Part shown: positions 32,757 through 41,449 of the stretch, one piece after another | Position numbering within the stretch: position 1 is the stretch's first letter | Layout of the letters: each line of letters opens with the position of its first letter | Assembly: GCA_963756185.1 (NCBI GenBank) | Contig: CAVWMS010000001.1 | Coordinates: 558,001-622,000 of the forward strand | Length of the DNA stretch: 64,000 nucleotides | Source: DATAXI01 sp963756185 | GTDB lineage: Bacteria; Verrucomicrobiota; Verrucomicrobiia; Chthoniobacterales; Chthoniobacteraceae | Reading direction: 5' to 3' | Notes under the pieces: generated by a model | What the model was told of the DNA's origin: nothing | The model's input: only the letters and a program-made list of their open reading frames with translations | The model's database searches: none | Program-made: the position numbers and the translations under genes

Positions 32757-34895
32757 ATGCCAACTACAGTAAAGTGCCAGACTGGCACATGTGAAATTGC
32801 CTTCGAGACGGGAAAATTGGCCCGTCTGGCCGATGGCGCAGTAACGGTACGCTCGGGCGATACCATTGTCATCGTAACCGCGGTGTCCGCGACAAAAGTG
32901 AAGGCGGGACAGGATTTCTTCCCGCTGACGGTCGATTACCGCGAGAAAGCGGCGGCGGTGGGGAAGATCCCCGGCGGCTACTTCAAGCGCGAAGGGCGTC
33001 CGTCCGAGAAGGAAATCCTGACGGCGCGAATGACCGACCGCCCGCTGCGGCCGCTATTCCCGAAGGGATATTATTACGATACGCAGATCATCGCGACGGT
33101 GCTGAGCGCCGACGGGGAGAATGACCCGGATATCCTGACGATCAACGGGGCGTCGGCGGCGCTGATGGTGTCGGACATCCCGTTTGCGGGGCCGATCGGG
33201 GCGGTGCGGGTGGGGCGGGTGGACGGGCAGTTCGTGGTCAACCCGACGCACAGCGAGCGGGAGCAGAGTGATTTGAACATGGTGTACGTGGGGACGGAGA
33301 ACGAGATCATCATGATCGAGGGCGAGGCAAACGAGGTGCCGGAGGAGGAGTTCATCAAGTCGCTGGAATTTGCGCAAACGCACGTGCGGACGCTGGTGGC
33401 GCTGCAAAAGGAGCTGGCGGCGCAGGCCGGCAAGGCGAAGCGGGCGGTGTCGTTGATGCCGGCGCGCGAGGAATTGCTGGAGGTGGCCTACCAGGTGGCG
33501 GGCGACCGGATCGAGGCGGCGATTTATACGCCGGGCAAGGTGGCCCGGCTAAAAGCGGTGGACGCGCTCAAGGAGGAGGTACAGAACGCGATCCTGGCAA
33601 AGTATCCGGAGGCGACGCCGTTCGAGATATCGCAGGCGTTCGAGTACCTGGAGAAGAAGGCATTCCGCATTTCCGTGCTGGACCGCAAGACGCGATGCGA
33701 CGGGCGCGCGATCGACCAGGTGCGCGACCTGGAGGCCGAGGTGGGGCTGCTGCCGCGCTCGCACGGGTCGGCGCTGTTCCGGCGCGGCGAGACGCAGGCG
33801 CTGGCGCTGGCCACACTGGCGCCGCTGGAGGAGGCGCAAATGCTCGACGCCTATACGGGCGGCGAGCAGGAGAAGCGATTCATCCTGCACTATAATTTCC
33901 CGCCGTTCTCGGTGGGTGAGACGGGCCGCACCGGCTCGCCGGGCCGGCGCGAAATCGGCCATGGCGCGCTGGCGGAACGTTCGCTGGAACCGGTGATTCC
34001 GTCGGAAACGGATTTTCCGTACGCGATCCGGATTTCGAGCGAAATCATGGAATCGAACGGCTCGACCTCGATGGCGAGTGTGTGCGGCGGCATCCTGGCG
34101 CTGATGGACGCGGGCGTGCCGGTGCGCAAGGCGGTCGCGGGCATCTCCGCGGGCTTGGTGACCGAGTACAGCGAGGACGGGAAGCTGCAGCGTTACCTGA
34201 TCCTCTCGGACATCCTCGGATCGGAAGATCATTACGGCGACATGGACTTCAAGTTGTGCGGCACGGACGAAGGAGTGACCGGGTTCCAACTGGACCTGAA
34301 GCTGCCGGGCATCCCGCACTCGATCCTGGCCGAGGCGATTCATCGCGCAAAGAAGGACCGGTTCACGGTGCTGGCGGTGATGAACGCCGCGCTCGACGCG
34401 CCGCGGCCGGAGCTGAACAAGTTTGCGCCGCGCATCGAGACGCTGAAAATCCCGGTCGACAAGATCGGCATGCTCATCGGCCCTGGCGGCAAGACCATCA
34501 AGGGAATCACGGCGGAGACGGGAGCGGAGATCAACATCGAGGACGATGGATCGGTGCATATTTACTCGAACAACGCCGAGGGCCTGCTGCGGGCGAAGGA
34601 GATCATCGCGGGAATGTTCAAGGAGATCGTCATCGGCGAGACCTATCATGGGCGCGTCACGGGGACGAAGGAGTTCGGCGCGTTTGTCGAGGTGCTGCCG
34701 GGCAAGGAAGGGCTGGTGCATATCTCGGAGCTGGCCGATTTCCGGGTCAAGTTCACCGAGGACGTGGTGAAGGTGGGCGACATGGTGTGGGTCAAGTGCA
34801 TCGGCATCGACGACAAGGGCCGCGTGAAGCTCTCACGCAGGAGCGCGATGAAGGAGCGCAACGAAGTGGCGGCAGCGTCGGCGGGGGTGTCGTAA
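32757..34895 (+). CDS. pnp: Polyribonucleotide nucleotidyltransferase (PNPase)
   Basis: A 712-residue protein of full normal length. It is a 3'-5' phosphorolytic exoribonuclease and part of the RNA degradosome in many bacteria. Two RNase PH domains (KAGQDFFPLTVDYREK, GGYFKREGRPSEKEILT; second: LLPRSHGSALFRRGETQ, with catalytic SDILGSEDHYGDMDFK) flank a helical domain. A KH domain follows with the GxxG loop (MLIGPGGKTIKGI), then an S1 domain (GETYHGRVTGTKEFGAFVEV). No lesion is seen. It is followed 25 bases later by a strong terminator. Confidence 0.97.
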   Translation: MPTTVKCQTGTCEIAFETGKLARLADGAVTVRSGDTIVIVTAVSATKVKAGQDFFPLTVDYREKAAAVGKIPGGYFKREGRPSEKEILTARMTDRPLRPLFPKGYYYDTQIIATVLSADGENDPDILTINGASAALMVSDIPFAGPIGAVRVGRVDGQFVVNPTHSEREQSDLNMVYVGTENEIIMIEGEANEVPEEEFIKSLEFAQTHVRTLVALQKELAAQAGKAKRAVSLMPAREELLEVAYQVAGDRIEAAIYTPGKVARLKAVDALKEEVQNAILAKYPEATPFEISQAFEYLEKKAFRISVLDRKTRCDGRAIDQVRDLEAEVGLLPRSHGSALFRRGETQALALATLAPLEEAQMLDAYTGGEQEKRFILHYNFPPFSVGETGRTGSPGRREIGHGALAERSLEPVIPSETDFPYAIRISSEIMESNGSTSMASVCGGILALMDAGVPVRKAVAGISAGLVTEYSEDGKLQRYLILSDILGSEDHYGDMDFKLCGTDEGVTGFQLDLKLPGIPHSILAEAIHRAKKDRFTVLAVMNAALDAPRPELNKFAPRIETLKIPVDKIGMLIGPGGKTIKGITAETGAEINIEDDGSVHIYSNNAEGLLRAKEIIAGMFKEIVIGETYHGRVTGTKEFGAFVEVLPGKEGLVHISELADFRVKFTEDVVKVGDMVWVKCIGIDDKGRVKLSRRSAMKERNEVAAASAGVS

Positions 34896-34919
34896 GCGGA
34901 CACGTTAGAAAAAATTGGA

Positions 34920-34951
34920 AACGCCGCCCGGGTTTGCCGGGCGGCGTTTTT
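34920..34951 (+). terminator. Rho-independent terminator after pnp
   Basis: A 12-bp stem AACGCCGCCCGG (34920-34931) pairs with CCGGGCGGCGTT (34937-34948), with a 5-base loop and a T-run. On the other strand it is followed by a looser T-rich tract, so it may also end the convergent ABC permease transcript. Confidence 0.88.
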
Positions 34952-34980
34952 CTTTGTGAGGTGGCGAGGTTGCCGGGGCG

Positions 34981-36723
34981 TTACCTTGGGAGCTTGATGA
35001 GATCGAACCAGCCGATGTTATGGATGAGGGCGCAGAAGCGGTTGAATGCCCAGGCGGCGGCGACGGCGGCGAAAAAGAAGGCCCAGCCTAGCAGGGCGCT
35101 CGGCATGACCAGGCAGGCAACACCGAATCCCACGTAGGCCACCAATAGGATGAGGACGACAAAAACAACGAGAAACGACCGCCACGCAAGGCGGGAGGCG
35201 CCACTGGTAAAGCGGCTGAACGACGAGGCGGTCGAAAGAAATCGCATGGCGAATATGAGAAGACCCGCCTTGAGGCCTATTGGAAAGGCAATCAGCCAAT
35301 GTACGCCGGTCGCGGTCAGGACGCCTCCGCAAATCAGGACGCAAGCGGGAAGATAGACGATGAGTTGAACTGCGGAACACTTAAGGAACATCCGGGAGAG
35401 CTCGAGATAGCCTATGTTATACCAGGCGTAAATTGGGATCAGGACACCGACATTTCGAACGGGAGCGAATGCGAGACCCACGGCGGTAAGTCCTCCGAGG
35501 ACCTGCACAAAAGCAATGAAGAGAGGGACTGCGGCGGTCACGCCGATGATGAATTGGATATATCCAAACAAGGACGATGCCTGGCCGTGGGACCCGAAAA
35601 AGTATTCGGTGATGACAAATGCCACGCCCGCGGACGCGCTGATGGCGAGGTACTTCAGGAACCTGAAGGTCCAGGCGTTGAGAGCGGGGCCGCTGGGAAA
35701 GGCAAAGTCGCAGAGGATACGTTCGCGCGGCGAGAGCCAGGCCCAGAGCCAGCGGTCGAGCCATTTGAAATTGGCGGCTGGAGCGGCGCAGAGAAAGGCG
35801 CCGGACTCGATGAATTGCTCGATCTCGGTGGGGCCGGCGCGGCGCGCGGTCTCGGCGGCATTTATGGCATTGTATGACTTATCGCCGGGAATGAGGTCGG
35901 GAAAATCGGGAAGTACTGTTTCCCTGTATTCGAGCGCCGCACGAAGAAGCGGCAAGGATTGCCAGGCTACCCAGACTACCAGCGCGATGGGAATGAGTAA
36001 TACCAGTGTTCCCCATTGTCTGCCGGGTAAAAGCAACTGAAGCAGCGATACAGCCCAGCCTGTGGGCACGACGGTATTGACCGTCGGTGCGAGCTGGTCC
36101 ACCCATGCCAGAAAGGTTTTCGATTCATGGGCAAAGTAAGCGACAAGGCCAGCGCCAATGAATGCGGAATATAACGAGGAACATAGTTTGGCCGGCAGGC
36201 GGGTGCGGCAAATGACGGCCAGCGAAATAATCAGGAGCCAGACAAGGACGGCAAGAAACGGCAGGACCAGCCATTGCAGCCAAGGGAAGTGGAGACAGGC
36301 TGCGATGACCGCGAACGCAGCCAGGATGTCGAAGCTCGGTTTGATCTTCCAGGGGATGATTTTGCTCCACTGGAACCGAAAGATTGCTTCCTCGGAAATC
36401 GGTAACAGCCGCAATGGGAAAACATCGCGATTTTGGCTTTTGAAGGCGCTCTCGAGGAACCTGGCGTGGTAAAAAACAGAGGTGGCGGCGCAGTAAGTAA
36501 TCCATGCCAGCGCCGTGGCGAGCGGGTGACCGCCATCATGGAGGAAAAGGACGCCGGCCAGGATAATCAAAGTTACAAACCCCCGGTAAAGGGGCGGGCG
36601 CCAGGAGCCCCTGGGCGCCCTCCTGACGCGGCGGTATTCCTTGCGCAACTCCGGCGAGGCGCGGATGGCCGCCTTTGCGCCGCGCCGCAGGTTGCGTTCG
36701 AACTCCGGGGAATAGAGTTTCAT
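34981..36723 (-). CDS. ABC transporter permease-like membrane protein
   Basis: A 580-residue protein with a basic N-terminal region and about ten to twelve membrane helices in two clusters (residues ~48-250 and ~350-570), separated by a cytoplasmic segment. It overlaps the stop of the upstream ABC ATPase gene by four bases (ATGA, 36720-36723), which strongly suggests it is the membrane partner. The size and layout resemble ABC-2-type export permeases, but I see no diagnostic motif. Substrate unknown. Confidence 0.75.
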   Translation of the reverse strand: MKLYSPEFERNLRRGAKAAIRASPELRKEYRRVRRAPRGSWRPPLYRGFVTLIILAGVLFLHDGGHPLATALAWITYCAATSVFYHARFLESAFKSQNRDVFPLRLLPISEEAIFRFQWSKIIPWKIKPSFDILAAFAVIAACLHFPWLQWLVLPFLAVLVWLLIISLAVICRTRLPAKLCSSLYSAFIGAGLVAYFAHESKTFLAWVDQLAPTVNTVVPTGWAVSLLQLLLPGRQWGTLVLLIPIALVVWVAWQSLPLLRAALEYRETVLPDFPDLIPGDKSYNAINAAETARRAGPTEIEQFIESGAFLCAAPAANFKWLDRWLWAWLSPRERILCDFAFPSGPALNAWTFRFLKYLAISASAGVAFVITEYFFGSHGQASSLFGYIQFIIGVTAAVPLFIAFVQVLGGLTAVGLAFAPVRNVGVLIPIYAWYNIGYLELSRMFLKCSAVQLIVYLPACVLICGGVLTATGVHWLIAFPIGLKAGLLIFAMRFLSTASSFSRFTSGASRLAWRSFLVVFVVLILLVAYVGFGVACLVMPSALLGWAFFFAAVAAAWAFNRFCALIHNIGWFDLIKLPR

Positions 36724-37454
36724 GTGCCGGTCTCGCGGAGTTGGCGGAACATTTCGCCGAGCACGTCGTCTTTGTCGCGGGCGTCGGAGCGTAAATTCTG
36801 CAAGGTGTCGAAGGCGTGAATGGCGCCCTTGTGAATCACGCAGACGCGATCGGAGAAACGCTCGGCGATATCGAGGATTTGCGTCGAGTAAAGAATGGTG
36901 CGTCCGCGCGCAGCGGCGTCGCGGGTGTGGCGTTTGAAGGCGTCGATGCCGTGAGGGTCCATGCCGGAGGCGAACGGCTCGTCGATCAGCCAGAGTTCGC
37001 GGTCGGCGGCGATGAGGGCGACGAGGCCGGCCTTGTAAGCCTGGCCGCGGGAGAGCGAAAAAATGGGGCGAAAGGCGAGCGGGAGCAGGTCGAAGTCGCG
37101 CAGCAGATCGAGGACGCGGTTTTCGGCGCCGGCGCCGTCGGCGCTATAGAGGTGGAGGACGGTGGCGATGTTGCGGAGCACCGATTGAGCGGCGAAGAAA
37201 GGGGGAAAATCGGGCAGGAAATGGAGGCGGTTGCGAAGATCGAGGCGGTCGCGCTGAAATTCCTCGCCATCGAAATAGATGCGGCCATCGTTGGGGGCGA
37301 TGATGCCACAGAGGCAGCGGAGCAGCGTCGTTTTGCCGGCGCCGTTCGGGCCGAGGACGCTGACGATCTGGCCGGGTGCAATTTCGAGGGAAACAAAATC
37401 GAGCGCGCGCACCGAGCGGTAGGACTTCAGGACGGAACGGAGTTCGATTTGCAC
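36720..37454 (-). CDS. ABC transporter ATP-binding protein
   Basis: A 244-residue ATPase. Walker A is GPNGAGKTTLL (about residues 35-45), the Q-loop region is RNRLHFLPDFPPFF, and the signature is LSRGQAYKAGL, a variant of LSGGQ. Walker B is WLIDEPFASGMDPHG and the H-loop reads ILYSTQILDIAERFSD, with Thr-Gln where His is usual. The last two deviations are worth noting, but the ATP site looks usable. It is the first gene of a two-gene operon with the membrane protein downstream. The closest general type is the ABC-2 exporter ATPase. Substrate unknown. Confidence 0.88.
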   Translation of the reverse strand: MQIELRSVLKSYRSVRALDFVSLEIAPGQIVSVLGPNGAGKTTLLRCLCGIIAPNDGRIYFDGEEFQRDRLDLRNRLHFLPDFPPFFAAQSVLRNIATVLHLYSADGAGAENRVLDLLRDFDLLPLAFRPIFSLSRGQAYKAGLVALIAADRELWLIDEPFASGMDPHGIDAFKRHTRDAAARGRTILYSTQILDIAERFSDRVCVIHKGAIHAFDTLQNLRSDARDKDDVLGEMFRQLRETGT

Positions 37455-37566
37455 CTGGCGCTAGAGAGCAAAAAACGGCGCGACGGGACAGCCAATTTTC
37501 CGGGCTTATAGAGGATGACTTCGATGCGTGCGTGCATGGAAGTGATTCGGGGTGTAATATGGCGGC

Positions 37567-38064
37567 ATGAAGAAAATCGGATGCCTTATTGCGGTGGTTT
37601 GTTGCCTGTTCGGATACAGCGTCCGGGCGGATACGCTGATCGCGGTCCCGATCACGTTTACCGGGACGGTGTACCGGGGAGGAGGAGTAAAGCCGGCAAG
37701 CCTTTCGAAACAGAATCTACTGGCGCTCTTCGGCAGCCCGACGGTGAAGGCGGATACGACCAGTTATTTCTATGATGAGACGACCGATAGTTACGTGCTG
37801 GCGAGCAAGAACCAGATCACCATTTACGGAAGCGTCTTCGCGGAAGCGCAAAGCGGAGGCATTTCGTGGGATGCTTCTGCGACAGTCGTGATGACTTCGA
37901 GGAATTGTTCGGGCTTGAACGGAAACCTGACGGGCACTTTCAGGGAGAGAGATGTGATCGGCAAACATAGCACGTCGGAGTCAGTCAACTTTATCATCTC
38001 GGGCGCGTTTGCCAGCGCGGATACGATCATCAATGGAGCGGTGACGGCGTCGTTTCCGCATTGA
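37567..38064 (+). CDS. Small secreted protein of unknown function
   Basis: A 165-residue protein with a signal peptide (MKKIGCLIAVVCCLFGYSVRA, cleavage before Asp). The mature part is beta-rich with alternating polar and hydrophobic residues (TLIAVPITFTGTVYRGGG, QITIYGSVFAEAQSGGISWD, GNLTGTFRERDVIG, INGAVTASFPH), suggesting a small beta-sandwich. Only one Cys remains in the mature protein. No motif is recognised. It is transcribed alone, convergent with the MoaD-like gene four bases away. Confidence 0.7.
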   Translation: MKKIGCLIAVVCCLFGYSVRADTLIAVPITFTGTVYRGGGVKPASLSKQNLLALFGSPTVKADTTSYFYDETTDSYVLASKNQITIYGSVFAEAQSGGISWDASATVVMTSRNCSGLNGNLTGTFRERDVIGKHSTSESVNFIISGAFASADTIINGAVTASFPH

Positions 38065-38068
38065 CGGC

Positions 38069-38365
38069 TTACCCGCCGGCCATGGCGCCGACGATGTGGA
38101 ATGGCTCGATGCCTGCGATGACGGCTTCGGGCAGCGGGGAGTCCGGGGAATCGAGGGAGAGGTCCTCCTTGCAGGCGTAGAACCTGATAAATGGCCTGCG
38201 CTGCAAGGTGGCCTGGTCGCGAATGGTGCCGCTGAGGACGGGATAGCGCGATTCGAGCGCATCAATGACGCGGCGGATGGTGGCGGAGCGGTCCATGTCG
38301 AGGCGCACTTCGCCCTCGACCTTCGCCAATGTGCGGAGGTGATAGGGCAGGACGACGCGGATCAC
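38069..38365 (-). CDS. MoaD/ThiS-family ubiquitin-like protein
   Basis: A 98-residue beta-grasp protein: MIRVVLPYHLRTLAKVEGEV opening strands, then ATIRRVIDALESRYPVLSGTI helix as in MoaD, and a C-terminal diglycine (AMAGG) exposed for adenylation. In MoaD and ThiS the C-terminal Gly carries sulfur as a thiocarboxylate. Here no moa, thi or E1-like gene is near. It overlaps the stop of the upstream BNR-propeller gene by four bases, so the two are a fixed pair. A role as a sulfur carrier for another pathway or as a modifier is possible. Confidence 0.8.
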   Translation of the reverse strand: MIRVVLPYHLRTLAKVEGEVRLDMDRSATIRRVIDALESRYPVLSGTIRDQATLQRRPFIRFYACKEDLSLDSPDSPLPEAVIAGIEPFHIVGAMAGG

Positions 38366-39474
38366 GGCAGCGTCTGCGCCTCGACGGAGAGGACGGCGGG
38401 AAGGTCGCGTACGATGGCGGTCCAGGTGTCGCCGTTGTCAGACGAAGCGTAAATCTGGCCGCCGGTGGTGCCGAAGTAGATGCCGCAGGGATCGAGCGCG
38501 TCGGCGGACATGGCGTCGCGCAGCACGTTGACGTAGCAATCTTTTTGCGGCAGGCCGCGCGTGAGCGGTTCCCATTCGTCGCCGCCGGCGCGGCTGCGAT
38601 AGACGCGCAGTTTGCCCTCGGGCGGGAAATGTTCGGAATCGCTCTTGATGGGGACGACGTAGACGGTGTCGGGTTCGTGGGCGTGGACCTGGATGGGAAA
38701 GCCGAAATCCGAGGGAAGATTGCCGCTGACTTCCCGCCATGAGCCGGCGGCATCGTCGGAGCGCATCACGTCCCAATGCTTTTGCATGAACAAGACATCG
38801 GGGCGCGAAGGATGCATGGCGATGCGATGGACGCAGTGGCCGACCTGGGCATCGGGGTCTGGCAATTCATACGGTGATTTCAGCCCGCGATTGACAGGAG
38901 ACCAAGTGGCGCCGCTGTCTTCGGAGCGGAAGACGCCGGCGGCGGAGATAGCGACGAAGATGCGCGCGGGATTTTTGGGATCGAGAAGGATGGTGTGGAG
39001 GCCCATGCCGCCGGCGCCGGGTTGCCAGAGATGGCCGCGGGCGTCGCGCAAGGTGGGGAGTTCCTTCCAGGTGCGCCCGCCGTCGGTGGACTTGAAGAGC
39101 GCGGCATCCTCGGCGCCGGCATAGACGGTGTCGGGATCGTCGAGGGAAGGCTCGATGTGCCAGACGCGCTTGAATTCCCATGGGTGCTGCGTGCCGTCGT
39201 ACCACTTGTGCGTGCCGGGGACGCCCTCGTAGTTGAATTGGTTGCCGATGGTTTCCCAGGTTTTGCCGCCGTCGTCGGAGCGCTGCATGACCTGTCCAAA
39301 CCAGCCGCTGGTCTGCGACGCGTAAACGCGGTCGGGCCGGGCGGGCGAGCCTTTGAGATGATAGATTTCCCAACCGGCGAAGTGCGGGCCGGAAATGTCC
39401 CAGTCGGCGCGGGCGCCATCGGAGGTGAGGATGAAGGCGCCTTTGCGCGTGCCGGCGAGGATGCGGATGGTCAT
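38362..39474 (-). CDS. BNR/sortilin-type beta-propeller protein (exo-sialidase-like fold)
   Basis: A 370-residue protein started at ATG 39474, where MTIRILAGTRKGAFILTSDG opens the propeller; longer upstream frames run into repeats. It contains at least five Asp-box units (S-x-D-x-G-x-T-W): RSDDGGKTWETIGNQ, KSTDGGRTWKELP, RSEDSGATWSPVN, RSDDAAGSWREVS and ASSDNGDTWTAIV. No signal peptide is visible, so it is probably cytoplasmic. The Asp-boxes define the fold, not the activity; sialidase Arg-triad residues cannot be assigned. It is translationally coupled to the MoaD-like gene. Confidence 0.8.
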   Translation of the reverse strand: MTIRILAGTRKGAFILTSDGARADWDISGPHFAGWEIYHLKGSPARPDRVYASQTSGWFGQVMQRSDDGGKTWETIGNQFNYEGVPGTHKWYDGTQHPWEFKRVWHIEPSLDDPDTVYAGAEDAALFKSTDGGRTWKELPTLRDARGHLWQPGAGGMGLHTILLDPKNPARIFVAISAAGVFRSEDSGATWSPVNRGLKSPYELPDPDAQVGHCVHRIAMHPSRPDVLFMQKHWDVMRSDDAAGSWREVSGNLPSDFGFPIQVHAHEPDTVYVVPIKSDSEHFPPEGKLRVYRSRAGGDEWEPLTRGLPQKDCYVNVLRDAMSADALDPCGIYFGTTGGQIYASSDNGDTWTAIVRDLPAVLSVEAQTLP

Positions 39475-39487
39475 AAGGAATTGAGGG

Positions 39488-39525
39488 GGAATTGATAATT
39501 GATAATCTAAAATTGCTAATTGGGG
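39488..39525. repeat. R4-type repeat
   Basis: AATTGATAATTGATAATC followed by TAAAATTGCTAATTGGGG closely matches the R4 unit at 30453-30522. It lies in the divergent gap between the BNR gene and the Zeta-toxin-like gene. Confidence 0.7.
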
Positions 39526-39603
39526 AAGGGTGGAGCGTTGCCTGTCGATTTCGTGGGAGGGGGGCTTGATGAGCGTGCTTGAGAGCGGCAGACTGGCCCT
39601 GAA

Positions 39604-40182
39604 ATGCCTCGACCCATAGTTCACGTGATTGCCGGCCCCAATGGCGCGGGAAAGACGACTTTTGCGCGGGCATTTCTGGCAGGACTTCCCGGATGCGAGA
39701 ATTTTCTCAATGCCGACCTCCTGGCCGCGGGCTTGTCGCCGCTCGCGCCTGGGATGATGGAGATTCGCGCGGGCCGGCTGTTGCTGGGTCGCTGGCACGA
39801 ACTTGCCAGGGCGCGCGCCAACTTCGCCTTCGAGACGACCGCGAGCGGCAAAAGTTACGCGCGAATGCTGGCGAAACTGAAGAAGGACGGATACGAAATT
39901 CGAATGGCGTACTTGTGGCTCAATCGGATCGAGTTGTCTCTGGACCGCATTCGGCAACGCGTGCGCAAGGGCGGGCACGATGTGCATTTGGACGTTTTGC
40001 GACGGAGGCTTTTGCCGGGCCTGCAGAATTTTCTCGATCTGTACCTGCCGCTCGCGGACGAAGCGCTTTTATTTGATGCATCCGAGGAGGTTCCAAAGCT
40101 CATTGCTCGCCTTGCGGGAACCGGAATCACCGTGTTTAATGAGGAGCTTTATGAAAGGATCCAAAAAGAAGGCCAAGGATGA
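39604..40182 (+). CDS. Zeta-toxin-like P-loop kinase
   Basis: A 192-residue protein with Walker A GPNGAGKTTFA at residues ~11-21, then FLNADLLAAGLSPL (a substrate-binding Asp region as in Zeta toxins) and FAFETTASGKSYARML with its Glu-Thr-Thr. YEIRMAYLWLNRIELSLDRI precedes the Arg-rich RVRKGGHDV lid. In the Zeta/PezT family these enzymes phosphorylate UDP-N-acetylglucosamine or related sugar nucleotides, but many chromosomal members have unknown substrates. It overlaps the small downstream gene by 32 bases. Toxin function is therefore possible, not shown. Confidence 0.82.
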   Translation: MPRPIVHVIAGPNGAGKTTFARAFLAGLPGCENFLNADLLAAGLSPLAPGMMEIRAGRLLLGRWHELARARANFAFETTASGKSYARMLAKLKKDGYEIRMAYLWLNRIELSLDRIRQRVRKGGHDVHLDVLRRRLLPGLQNFLDLYLPLADEALLFDASEEVPKLIARLAGTGITVFNEELYERIQKEGQG

Positions 40183-40324
40183 CGGGATGAGCCCGTTTGC
40201 CAGAGCAGCACTGAAGGCGATGATAGAGGCACGGCGGGAAGCGGAAAAGGAGAACGCGCGCTGGGGCTTGCCGATGATTTTTACTCGAAATGGCCGAATC
40301 GTGAGGAAGCGGGCGCGGAAGTAA
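40151..40324 (+). CDS. Small basic partner of the Zeta-toxin-like kinase
   Basis: A 57-residue protein whose ATG lies within the end of the kinase gene, so it is translationally coupled. Lys/Arg-rich N-terminus (KGSKKKAKDD), a helical centre (PFARAALKAMIEARREAEKE) and a beta-type end (GLPMIFTRNGRIVRKRARK). It does not resemble the Epsilon antitoxin. Size, coupling and charge fit a small regulator or antitoxin of the kinase, which is an inference from context. Confidence 0.65.
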   Translation: MKGSKKKAKDDGMSPFARAALKAMIEARREAEKENARWGLPMIFTRNGRIVRKRARK

Positions 40325-40327
40325 TCG

Positions 40328-40650
40328 TCATTTAGGGGGAGCGGTGAAGCCGGTTTCCTCGAGCATCTGGAGGATGATATCGTTGGCGACCTGCCGGCGC
40401 TTTTCGGTGAAGAGAAGTTTTACCCACAGTGGGGCGCTGCCGAAAACGACAAGGCGATCGGGGTGAAAGATGAACTGCCACTCGACTGGCTGGCTGGCGA
40501 GGATGAGGACGGCGCCGGAATCATCCCATTCATGGGAAACGGGGCGGCCGAGGCGACCGGAGTTGGCGGCAATGAATTGATCGATTCTTTTGCGGCGCTC
40601 GGTATCGAGCGGCCGCCGAGCGGGAATTCGAAGATCTTTTCTTTCACGGG
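40328..40650 (-). CDS. Small unrecognised protein gene without a clear start
   Basis: A frame ending TGA 40328-40330 reads like a conserved protein: RRKRIDQFIAANSGRLGRP, VSHEWDDSGAVLILASQPVE, WQFIFHPDRLVVFGSAPLWV and KLLFTEKRRQVANDIILQML. No ATG, GTG or TTG opens it at a sensible place. A GTG at about 40647 lies in a different frame (VKEKIFEFPLGGRSI), so a frameshift near 40600-40610 may join the two. It is downstream of the chemosensory response regulator on the same strand. Function unknown. The 5' boundary is approximate. Confidence 0.5.
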
Positions 40651-40696
40651 TCGCGGGGAAGACTCCCGGGGACGCCGGCGCGCCAGGCGCATTGAC

Positions 40697-41449
40697 CTAC
40701 TCGACGATGGTGAGCCTCGGGCGGGCCACGGGAGCCAGGGTGGCGGCTTCCTCGGCGGTGACGCCGAAGGCCTCGGCATTTTTCGCGAAGCATTCCTCGC
40801 AGATGCCGTGGGTCAATTGCAGGTCGGAGTGCTTCGAGATGTAGACATCGAACTGGTCCCAATAATTCTGGTCGTTGCGGACGCGCTTGCAGTAGGTGCA
40901 GACGGGGAGCAGGCCGGTGAGCTGCTTCACTTCGGACAGGGCTTCGCCCAGCTTTTGGTTGACCGCGAGGAGGGCCGCGTTGCTTTCGATGAGCTGCTGC
41001 TGGCTTTCGCGCAGGGCGCGGTAGGCTTCGTCGCGCTGGAGAAGGCTGAGATAAGCCTTCGAATGGTAACGGACGCGGGCGATCAATTCGATGCGGTCGG
41101 GAAGTTTTACCAGGTAATCGTTCGCGCCGACGCTGAAAGCGAGGCTCTTGATTTGCGGCTCCTCCTTGGTCGAGAGGACGATGATCGGCGTCTGGCGCGT
41201 CTCGGGATTGGCGCGGAAGCGTCCGACGATGGCCATGCCGTCGACACCGGGCATGACGAGGTCCTGCAGGATCACGGTGGGGCGAAGCTGGTTGGCGGTG
41301 TTGATTGCCTGGTTGGGGTCGGAAACGTAATGAAATTCGATTCCCTTTTCCTGGGAAAAGAAACGCCGCAAAACTTCCGCGACAAAGCTTTGGTCGTCGA
41401 TGAGGAGGACAATTGCGCGGTCCTCCGTCGCGGTGGTGACATTATCCAT
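40697..41449 (-). CDS. Response regulator with C-terminal cysteine-pair module (output of the Wsp-like pathway)
   Basis: Started at ATG 41449, which overlaps the cheB stop by eight bases; 250 residues. Residues ~12-130 are a receiver domain with acidic DD at 18-19, phospho-Asp63 in LQDLVMPGVDG, Ser/Thr in VLSTKEE and Lys in YLVKLPD. A coiled-coil linker follows (AYRALRESQQQLIESNAALL). The C-terminal ~70 residues contain LLPVCTYCKRVRND and THGICEECF, two CxxC pairs around a YWDQFDVYISKHSD segment. This module is known attached to many sensor proteins but has no established role. In Wsp systems this position is held by the diguanylate cyclase WspR; no GGDEF is present here. Confidence 0.85.
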   Translation of the reverse strand: MDNVTTATEDRAIVLLIDDQSFVAEVLRRFFSQEKGIEFHYVSDPNQAINTANQLRPTVILQDLVMPGVDGMAIVGRFRANPETRQTPIIVLSTKEEPQIKSLAFSVGANDYLVKLPDRIELIARVRYHSKAYLSLLQRDEAYRALRESQQQLIESNAALLAVNQKLGEALSEVKQLTGLLPVCTYCKRVRNDQNYWDQFDVYISKHSDLQLTHGICEECFAKNAEAFGVTAEEAATLAPVARPRLTIVE

